A stretch of 64,000 nucleotides of DNA, taken from positions 1 to 64,000 of the forward strand of contig NZ_AJLS01000137.1 of assembly GCF_000307875.1 (NCBI RefSeq). Direction: 5' to 3'. Source of the DNA: Neobacillus bataviensis LMG 21833. Its GTDB lineage: Bacteria; Bacillota; Bacilli; Bacillales; Cytobacillaceae. Made by a program: the position numbers and the translations under genes. Below, piece after piece: positions 57,736-64,000 of this stretch. A model generated the notes under the pieces. That model was not told the DNA's origin, did no database searches, and was given only the letters and a program-made list of their open reading frames with translations. Numbering within the stretch: the first letter of the stretch is position 1; each line of letters begins with the position of its first letter.

Positions 57736-58620
57736 ATAATCCAGATTACTTATTTTGCTTTCTCTAAATTCTAATGGGGAAAAGCCTGTTATCTTTCGAA
57801 AAACTTTATTAAAATAATTCGCATTTTCATAGCCTATTTTAGCGGCGATGTCCTTTATGGATAGATCTGTATGCCGAAGCAGTTCTGTCGCTTTCTTCAT
57901 TCGTATTTTCGTTAAGTATTGTGCCGGTGTTGTATTTGTGTGTTTTCGAAACTGTTTGATGAAGTAATAGCTTGATAGTTCTGCTATGGCCGCCATTCGA
58001 TCAATGGATATGTATTCATCATATTGTTGTTGAAGAAAAGTAATCACTCTTGTAATAGGTTCAGGCAATTCTTGATTTGTTGGATTCAGGTTTTTCATAA
58101 AACGAAAACATTCCATGATAAATTCATAGGCTTTTGCAGATGAAATATAGGCATCGATAATTTTTTGCTCATTTGTTTCTTGAAGGATGCGCCTCAATAG
58201 TTGAATGAGATCAGCTTCGAAAGGAATTTTTACAATTTTACCGGCGTGATCATGAATAAAATTCCAGCAGGTTGAGGCAGCACCGCCTGTTAATGTAATA
58301 TAAATAAATTCCCAGCCCTCGCTGTTTTCAGGGAGAAAGTAACAATGTGGACTTGGCAGCTGGACAAAAAATGCTTCCCCGGGATGTAACGAATATTGTT
58401 TCCCTTGAAAGGTGATCGCACCTTTACCTGAGAGTGTATATTGAAAAACGTATTTTTCTACCCCTTGAATATCCCTTCTTAGCAACCCATCCCAGTAATA
58501 GTCAGCGGATGTTTGAAACTCCAATCCAATCGATGAAATATTTGCAATATTGTTTTGCGGCATATCTTGAAAACGGAAACCATAATTCCCGTACGACTTT
58601 TGATGTGAGATTCTGGACAA
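57724..58620 (-). CDS. AraC-family regulator of the alpha-galactosidase gene
   Basis: A 298-residue regulator with an N-terminal cupin sugar-binding domain (YVFQYTLSGKGAITFQGKQYSLHPGEAFFVQLPSPHCYFLP) and a C-terminal AraC double helix-turn-helix ending NANYFNKVFRKITGFSPLEFRES. The layout is that of MsmR/RafR-type activators of raffinose/melibiose genes. The TTG at 58620 is preferred: GGAGGG lies 7 bases before it, whereas the ATG at 58635 overlaps that site and has none of its own. It is divergent from the GH4 gene across 132 bp. Confidence 0.85.
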   Translation of the reverse strand: MSRISHQKSYGNYGFRFQDMPQNNIANISSIGLEFQTSADYYWDGLLRRDIQGVEKYVFQYTLSGKGAITFQGKQYSLHPGEAFFVQLPSPHCYFLPENSEGWEFIYITLTGGAASTCWNFIHDHAGKIVKIPFEADLIQLLRRILQETNEQKIIDAYISSAKAYEFIMECFRFMKNLNPTNQELPEPITRVITFLQQQYDEYISIDRMAAIAELSSYYFIKQFRKHTNTTPAQYLTKIRMKKATELLRHTDLSIKDIAAKIGYENANYFNKVFRKITGFSPLEFRESKISNLDYLVF

Positions 58621-58673
58621 TATTTTACCCTCCATTCACAATTTATTACCATTGTAGAAGTGATGTAAGCGCC

Positions 58674-58686
58674 ATACTATGAGTAT
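58674..58686. promoter_or_regulatory. palindrome in the AraC/melA divergent region
   Basis: ATACT-ATG-AGTAT is a 13-bp perfect inverted repeat midway between the two divergent genes, a plausible operator. It is short enough to arise by chance in AT-rich DNA. Confidence 0.3.
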
Positions 58687-58752
58687 AGCAGTCTTTTTGT
58701 TAGATGAGTAAATTTGGCTATTGAACAATTTTTTTCTTACAGGAGGGTAATA

Positions 58753-60057
58753 ATGTCGAAAATTACGTTTATTGGGGCGGGAAGCACTGTATTTGCGAAA
58801 AATGTCCTTGGAGATTGCATGATGGTACCAGAACTTGAAGGGTTTGAGTTCGCCTTATACGATATTGATGAAAAGCGATTAAAAGAATCAGAGGGGATGC
58901 TTACCAACCTAAGAAATCGGTATAACCAAACTATTCAGATTAAAGCATATGCGGATCGAAAAGAAGCCTTGCACGGTGCCAAGTATGTCATTAACGCTAT
59001 TCAAGTTGGGGGCTATAAACCGAGCACGGTGATTGACTTTGAAATCCCTAAAAAGTACGGTCTCCGCCAGACAATCGCTGACACGGTTGGAATAGGGGGA
59101 ATCTTTAGATCGTTACGCACCATTCCTGTGATGTTTGATTTTGCGAAAGATATAGAGGAGGTTTGTCCGGATGCCTGGTTCCTCAATTACACGAATCCAA
59201 TGGCATCGTTAACCGGTGCAATGCTGCGTTTTACAAACGTGAAAACGGTCGGTTTATGCCACAGTGTCCAAACCTGCACCAAAGAGCTTTTCGAATCGCT
59301 ACATATAGATCACGAAGGCATCCAAGAAAAAATAGCAGGTATTAATCACATGGCCTGGCTGCTGGAAGTAAAGAAGGATGGAAAAGACCTCTACCCAGAA
59401 ATAAAACGTAGGGCGAAAGAGAAGCAGCGGACAAAGCATCATGATATGGTTCGGTTTGAGCTGATGGATAAATTCGGGTATTACGTGACAGAATCTTCTG
59501 AACACAACGCGGAATATCATCCATATTTTATTAAACAGCGCTACCCGGAATTAATTGATTCACTTAACATCCCGCTTGATGAATATCCGAGACGCTGCGA
59601 AAATCAAATTCGCAGCTGGGAAGGGATGCGCGAATCGTTGACAGGTAATTCGAATCTTACCCATGTACGTTCACATGAATATGGTTCACGAATTATTGAA
59701 TCGATGGAAACGAATATTCCATTTAAGTTCGGTGGAAATGTTTTAAACGCAGGCGGCTTGATTAGCAATCTGCCTCGGAAGGCTGTGGTTGAAGTACCGT
59801 GTGTTTCAGACCGAAGCGGCATTACACCATGCTATATCGGGGAGCTTCCCGAACAGCTTGCGGCACTAAACCGCACGAATATTAATACCCAGCTATTGAC
59901 GATCGAAGCCGCGGTTACGAGGAAAAGAGAGCATATTTACCAGGCAGCAATGCTGGATCCACATACCGCAGCGGAATTATCCTTGGACGATATTGTTTCG
60001 CTATGTGATGACTTAATAGAAGCACATGGAAGTTGGCTACCTGTGTTTGAAAAGTAG
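58753..60057 (+). CDS. melA: alpha-galactosidase, GH4
   Basis: A 434-residue cytosolic GH4 enzyme, which hydrolyses alpha-galactosides such as melibiose by an NAD- and Mn-dependent redox-elimination mechanism. The dinucleotide site is ITFIGAGSTVFAKNVLGD, the metal ligands are probably Cys169 (GLCHSVQ) and His199 (GINHMAW), and FLNYTNPMA is intact. The GLCHSVQ form points to alpha-galactosidase/alpha-glucuronidase rather than 6-phospho-glucosidase members. AGGAGGG precedes the ATG. With the AraC neighbour this is a small alpha-galactoside unit lacking its own transporter. Confidence 0.88.
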   Translation: MSKITFIGAGSTVFAKNVLGDCMMVPELEGFEFALYDIDEKRLKESEGMLTNLRNRYNQTIQIKAYADRKEALHGAKYVINAIQVGGYKPSTVIDFEIPKKYGLRQTIADTVGIGGIFRSLRTIPVMFDFAKDIEEVCPDAWFLNYTNPMASLTGAMLRFTNVKTVGLCHSVQTCTKELFESLHIDHEGIQEKIAGINHMAWLLEVKKDGKDLYPEIKRRAKEKQRTKHHDMVRFELMDKFGYYVTESSEHNAEYHPYFIKQRYPELIDSLNIPLDEYPRRCENQIRSWEGMRESLTGNSNLTHVRSHEYGSRIIESMETNIPFKFGGNVLNAGGLISNLPRKAVVEVPCVSDRSGITPCYIGELPEQLAALNRTNINTQLLTIEAAVTRKREHIYQAAMLDPHTAAELSLDDIVSLCDDLIEAHGSWLPVFEK

Positions 60058-60136
60058 AAAATCAATTTCACGAAATATTTTCGGCACTTCCTCTATATGA
60101 TGTAAAGCATGATAAATTTCTCCAAAGGAGGACGTA

Positions 60137-61891
60137 ATGTCGGTTTTCAAAAAATTAAAGTCGTTCTATCTCCCTTATAAGCGGGACTTCATTTGGTCAA
60201 TGGTGTTTCTGATAATTATGGCAGGGATTACGGTTGTTTATCCGGTTATATTGCAGATGACGATTGATGAAGTCGTGCTTGGCGGGAAGTATAACTGGGT
60301 GCCGTGGATTTCCTTAGGATTTTTCACTGTGATGGCTGTAAAAGCATTGTCAGCCTTTATTCAGCATTATTTAGCAGATATGTTTGGTATTAAATCGGTG
60401 TACAGTTTGCGTAATGCCCTTTATGAAAAATTGCAGCGGCTGTCGTTCAGTTACTATGATAACGCGAAGACTGGAGATTTAATGTCACGTTTGACCGCTG
60501 ATGTCGAGGGCTTTCGCTTTTTTGTTTCCTTCGGATTTTCGGAGGTACTCCGCTTTATTATTGTCGTTGGTGCCAGTTTATGTGTGATGATGTATTATTC
60601 TGTCTCCCTTACCTTAGTGACCATCGCAGCACTGCCATTTATCAGTGTGGTCGTCTATAAATTTGATAAAAATGTTCATCCCGCCTTTCGCGGCATTCGA
60701 GAATCATTCGGCCGCTTAAACACAAAGGTCCAAGAAAACATCAGCGGCATCCATACCGTTAAAGCGTTATCGAAAGAACTGGTGGAGATTGAGCGGTTTG
60801 ATAAGTCTAACGAGGATTATCGTACAAAACAGCTTTATACCGCTTCGATTTGGTCGAAATACTTCCCGCTGATGGAACTGATTGGGAATATATCTGTCGT
60901 TCTGTTATTGGCATTTGGTGGGTACAAAGTCATCAATGGCAGCTTGAAGCCAGGTGAGCTTGTCGCCTTTTACAGCTTGATTTGGTATATTTTATGGCCG
61001 ATTATGAATCTCGGCTTTACGATTAATATGTTCTCTCAAGCGAAGGCATCCGGTGAACGACTCTTAGAAGTATTAGAAGCAGAAGAAACGATTTTTGATA
61101 AAGAGAATGTAAGACAAAATGAAAAAATGGATGGGCATGTTATCTTTCGTCATGTGACATTCCGCTATCAAACAGAGGAAGCAACTGTGCTAGAGCAAAT
61201 TAGCTTTGATGCGCCTTCTGGTTCAACCATAGGTCTGATTGGAGCTACTGGCTCCGGTAAAACCAGCATCATTCAGCTTTTGTCCCGCTTTTATGAGCCC
61301 TCAGCTGGGGATATCCTGATTGATGACCGTCTGATTCAGGAATACAGCTTAAACACACTGAGATCGCAGGTCGGGGTCGTCTTACAGGAAACCTTCCTTT
61401 TCTCTTCGACAATCAAAGCGAATATTGCTTATGGAAGACCGGAGGCGAAAATGGAAGAAATCATTGATGCGGCAAAACGGGCGGATGCTCATGATTTTAT
61501 TATGGAGATGCCTGATGGCTATAACACGTTGCTCGGGGAGAGGGGAATGGGTCTTTCCGGCGGACAAAAGCAGCGGATTGCCATTGCCCGTGCCATCTGT
61601 ACCAATCCGGCGATCCTTATTTTAGATGATGCGACAAGTGCGGTGGATATGGAAACGGAATTTCACATTCAAAACGCTCTTCAGGAAGTGATGAAGGGGA
61701 GAACAACCTTCATTATTGCCCATCGCATCTCCTCGCTCCAGCATGCCGATGAGATTTTGGTTTTGGATCATGGAAGAATTATCGAACGTGGAACGCATGA
61801 TGAGCTTCTAGTCCGAAATGGAGCCTATCGAAGGATTTATAACATCCAATATCGTGACCGTGATGCTCTCATGCAAAAGGCAGTAAGGTAG
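60137..61891 (+). CDS. heterodimeric ABC exporter subunit with degenerate Walker B
   Basis: A 584-residue half-transporter: six spans (about 15-305) and an ATPase domain with Walker A GATGSGKTS, signature LSGGQKQR and Walker B LILDDATSAVD. The catalytic Glu after Walker B is Asp here, the mark of the non-consensus partner in heterodimeric exporters. Lengths of this gene and the next match the B. subtilis YknU/YknV pair. Substrate unknown; drugs, lipids or peptides are all possible. AAAGGAGG precedes the ATG. Confidence 0.88.
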   Translation: MSVFKKLKSFYLPYKRDFIWSMVFLIIMAGITVVYPVILQMTIDEVVLGGKYNWVPWISLGFFTVMAVKALSAFIQHYLADMFGIKSVYSLRNALYEKLQRLSFSYYDNAKTGDLMSRLTADVEGFRFFVSFGFSEVLRFIIVVGASLCVMMYYSVSLTLVTIAALPFISVVVYKFDKNVHPAFRGIRESFGRLNTKVQENISGIHTVKALSKELVEIERFDKSNEDYRTKQLYTASIWSKYFPLMELIGNISVVLLLAFGGYKVINGSLKPGELVAFYSLIWYILWPIMNLGFTINMFSQAKASGERLLEVLEAEETIFDKENVRQNEKMDGHVIFRHVTFRYQTEEATVLEQISFDAPSGSTIGLIGATGSGKTSIIQLLSRFYEPSAGDILIDDRLIQEYSLNTLRSQVGVVLQETFLFSSTIKANIAYGRPEAKMEEIIDAAKRADAHDFIMEMPDGYNTLLGERGMGLSGGQKQRIAIARAICTNPAILILDDATSAVDMETEFHIQNALQEVMKGRTTFIIAHRISSLQHADEILVLDHGRIIERGTHDELLVRNGAYRRIYNIQYRDRDALMQKAVR

Positions 61892-61899
61892 GTGGGATT

Positions 61900-63720
61900 A
61901 TGGAGGAAACTAGAAAAAAGCAGCTAATAGTAGAACGGTTTCATTATTCGCAGGACCAAGTGATCGATAAACCGTTTAATTGGAAACAAATGTGGCGTCT
62001 CTTGCAATATATTAAACCGTATGCAAAAGGTTTACTGCCGCTCTCGTTTTTAACAGTCATCATCTCAACGGCGGTCCGTTTACTTATTCCAATTTTGATC
62101 GGGGTCTATACCCTTGATAAGGCCATTATTGAAAAAGATACTACACTATTAATCCAGCTTGTATTGATTATTTTCGGTTTATATCTATTATCCTATGTCG
62201 TCAATGCCTTAAGGATCCGCTGGATGAATAAGCTGGGGCAAAATGTGATATATGATTTACGCAAGCACTTATTTACCCATGTCCAGTCCCTATCCCATCG
62301 ATTCTTTGATCAGCGCTCAGCCGGATCGATTCTTGTAAGGATTATGAATGACATTAACTCCCTGCAAGAGCTGTTTACAAATGGGGTTATTAATCTATTA
62401 ACAGATTTTCTGTTGTTGTTTGCGACGATTTTTATCTTGTTCTCGCTAAATGCTAAACTCACGATTGCGATTATGGTGATCCTGCCGATTATGTTCTTTA
62501 TCTCCACCAGCCTGCGGAAAAAAATCCGCCTTTCCTGGCAGGAGGTCCGGTTAATTCAGGCTAAGATGAACTCACACTTAAATGAGAGTATTCAAGGAAT
62601 TCGCGTCACCCAGACATTTACGCAGGAAAAAGAAAACTCACAATTTTTTAGGGCACTTAACCATGAAAATTTCCAGACATGGAAGCAGACGGTTCGGAAA
62701 AATGCCATGTTCGGCCCGTTTGTCGAAATGACAAATGCGATCGGAACCGTTATTTTAATTTGGTATGGTGCGGTTCTGGTTGCGAATGGGGAATGTACCA
62801 TCGGAGAATTCGTCTCCTTTGCCTTTTATTTAGGGATGTTCTGGGAGCCGATTTCAAGGCTGGGGCAGTTGTATAACCAGCTTCTGATTGGGATGGCGTC
62901 TTCTGAGCGGATTTTTGAGTTTTTAGATGAAAGGCCGCTTGTGAAAGAGGCTGCAAAACCAATTGTGCTTCCTTCCATTAAAGGGCAAATTGATTTTGAG
63001 GATGTTGAGTTTTCTTATGATGCTGCACGGAAGGCATTAAACGGGGTTTCATTTTCCATTAAAGCAGGTGAGACGGCAGCACTTGTCGGCCACACGGGAT
63101 CAGGAAAGACAACGATTGCGAGTTTGGTCAGCCGGTTTTATGATGTGACGGCGGGTGTTGTCCGGATTGATGGGCATCCGATACAGGAATTGACCATGAC
63201 AAATCTTCGCTCACAAATTAGTGTAGTGCTCCAGGATACGTTTATTTTTTCGGGTACGATTAAGGAAAACATCCGCTTTGGGAAACCAGATGCAAGCGAT
63301 GAAGAAGTAATCGCAGCAGCAAAAGCGGTAGGCGCCGATCATTTCATAACACGGCTTGCCAATGGCTATCAAACTGAAGTCGAGGAACGCGGCAATGTGT
63401 TGTCCGTAGGTGAACGCCAACTTCTTTCTTTTGCCAGAGCACTTCTTGCTGACCCAAAAATTCTCATTCTCGACGAAGCAACCGCCAGCATTGATACAGA
63501 AACAGAAGTGAAGATTCAACGTGCATTAAAAACGCTTTTAAAAGGAAGAACAGCTATCATGATTGCACACAGGTTGTCGACCATTCGAGAAGCAGACAAC
63601 ATTATTGTCTTGGATCATGGGAATATCCTTGAGCAAGGAAATCATGATCAGCTAATGGCAAAAGAAGGAGTTTACTACGAATTGGTTAAGGCACAGTATC
63701 GAATGCTTGGTACGGACTAA
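61900..63720 (+). CDS. heterodimeric ABC exporter subunit with consensus ATPase site
   Basis: A 606-residue half-transporter, 8 bp after its partner. It has six spans (about 45-330) and an ATPase domain with Walker A GHTGSGKTT, Walker B LILDEATASID with the catalytic Glu, and a divergent signature LSVGERQL. The consensus Glu here and the Asp in the partner imply one functional and one weak hydrolysis site. A strong hairpin terminator follows. Confidence 0.88.
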   Translation: MEETRKKQLIVERFHYSQDQVIDKPFNWKQMWRLLQYIKPYAKGLLPLSFLTVIISTAVRLLIPILIGVYTLDKAIIEKDTTLLIQLVLIIFGLYLLSYVVNALRIRWMNKLGQNVIYDLRKHLFTHVQSLSHRFFDQRSAGSILVRIMNDINSLQELFTNGVINLLTDFLLLFATIFILFSLNAKLTIAIMVILPIMFFISTSLRKKIRLSWQEVRLIQAKMNSHLNESIQGIRVTQTFTQEKENSQFFRALNHENFQTWKQTVRKNAMFGPFVEMTNAIGTVILIWYGAVLVANGECTIGEFVSFAFYLGMFWEPISRLGQLYNQLLIGMASSERIFEFLDERPLVKEAAKPIVLPSIKGQIDFEDVEFSYDAARKALNGVSFSIKAGETAALVGHTGSGKTTIASLVSRFYDVTAGVVRIDGHPIQELTMTNLRSQISVVLQDTFIFSGTIKENIRFGKPDASDEEVIAAAKAVGADHFITRLANGYQTEVEERGNVLSVGERQLLSFARALLADPKILILDEATASIDTETEVKIQRALKTLLKGRTAIMIAHRLSTIREADNIIVLDHGNILEQGNHDQLMAKEGVYYELVKAQYRMLGTD

Positions 63721-63730
63721 GCTATTTCAA

Positions 63731-63765
63731 AGAAGGAAGAAGACATGATCTTCCTCCTTCTTTTT
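63731..63765 (+). terminator. terminator of the ABC exporter operon
   Basis: GAAGGAAGAAGA and TCTTCCTCCTTC pair imperfectly around a short loop and are followed by TTTTTATT. Confidence 0.8.
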
Positions 63766-64000
63766 ATTAAAAGATAAAAGAATTTTAGTAAATGGTTGAG
63801 AAATTTTAATCTATTTTAATGAAATGATCCTCCTATGTAAAAAACATGGTATCGTTAAGGAATAAAAATGAAAGGGGTTGCAGGTTAAAAATAAGTAGAA
63901 TAAATTTTTAGTAAATTAGTCAGAAACTACATACTGTTCAAAAATGACATATTCTTTTTTAACGTCTTTTGGAGAACCAGATTGTTATAGACAACACGAA

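Noticed and set aside
58664-58677. cre-like TGTAAGCGC near melA
   Set aside because: Only the left half fits the consensus; three mismatches on the right.
63868-63888. Six-codon ORF after a purine-rich stretch
   Set aside because: Too short and no supporting signal; likely chance.

Overview
The window reads as a chromosomal segment of a low-GC, spore-former-type Firmicute, most likely a member of the Bacillaceae (Bacillus/Neobacillus-like). The signs are AGGAGG-type ribosome binding sites, frequent GTG/TTG starts, a T-box leader, a BsaA-type glutathione peroxidase, a LytR-CpsA-Psr protein, cre-like sites, YesM/YesN-type two-component genes and CUT1 sugar importers without their own ATPase. 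No rRNA, tRNA, CRISPR array, phage gene or transposase was seen.

Region 1 (1-8.9 kb) is mixed core genome: a nitrilase-family amidase, two small membrane proteins, a T-box-controlled SAM hydrolase followed by an ECF vitamin/amino-acid-type transporter (S component, fused double ATPase, T component), a glutathione peroxidase and an LCP protein. Its intergenic spaces carry small palindromic REP-like elements and degenerate tandem arrays with a 21-bp period.

Region 2 (8.9-32.7 kb) is a sialoglycan utilisation island. nanA-nanE-nanK and an rpiR-type regulator convert free sialic acid to GlcNAc-6-P. A YesN/YesM-type two-component pair follows, with an unusually long two-sensor kinase. Two near-identical promoters, each with a 21-bp-spaced direct repeat and a cre-like site, then drive two sugar-binding lipoproteins, a permease pair, three paralogous SGNH esterases, a sialidase (GH33), a DUF624 protein, a GH123-type beta-N-acetylgalactosaminidase and a GH2 beta-galactosidase. 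None of the enzymes has a signal peptide, so oligosaccharides appear to be imported whole and dismantled in the cytosol. The linkages covered (alpha-sialyl, beta-GalNAc, beta-Gal, plus O-acetyl esters) match ganglioside/Sda-type glycans.

Region 3 (32.7-53 kb) is one long co-directional run: a secreted binding protein with two carbohydrate-binding-like modules, two CUT1 permease pairs, an NHL/TPR membrane protein, a YIP1-like protein, a DUF5696 protein, a binding lipoprotein, a second DUF624 protein, and a GldA/GldF/GldG/DUF4340-like ABC-2 complex. A Gfo/Idh/MocA dehydrogenase and a glyoxalase-fold protein follow. Its substrate is unknown and the combination is the least explained part of the window.

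Region 4 (53-64 kb) has a membrane-bound AraC-type sensor divergent from an orphan sugar-binding lipoprotein, an unrecognised conserved protein, an AraC regulator divergent from a GH4 alpha-galactosidase, and a heterodimeric ABC exporter. The last 280 bp (63721-64000) hold a terminator and AT-rich DNA with no gene that I can support.
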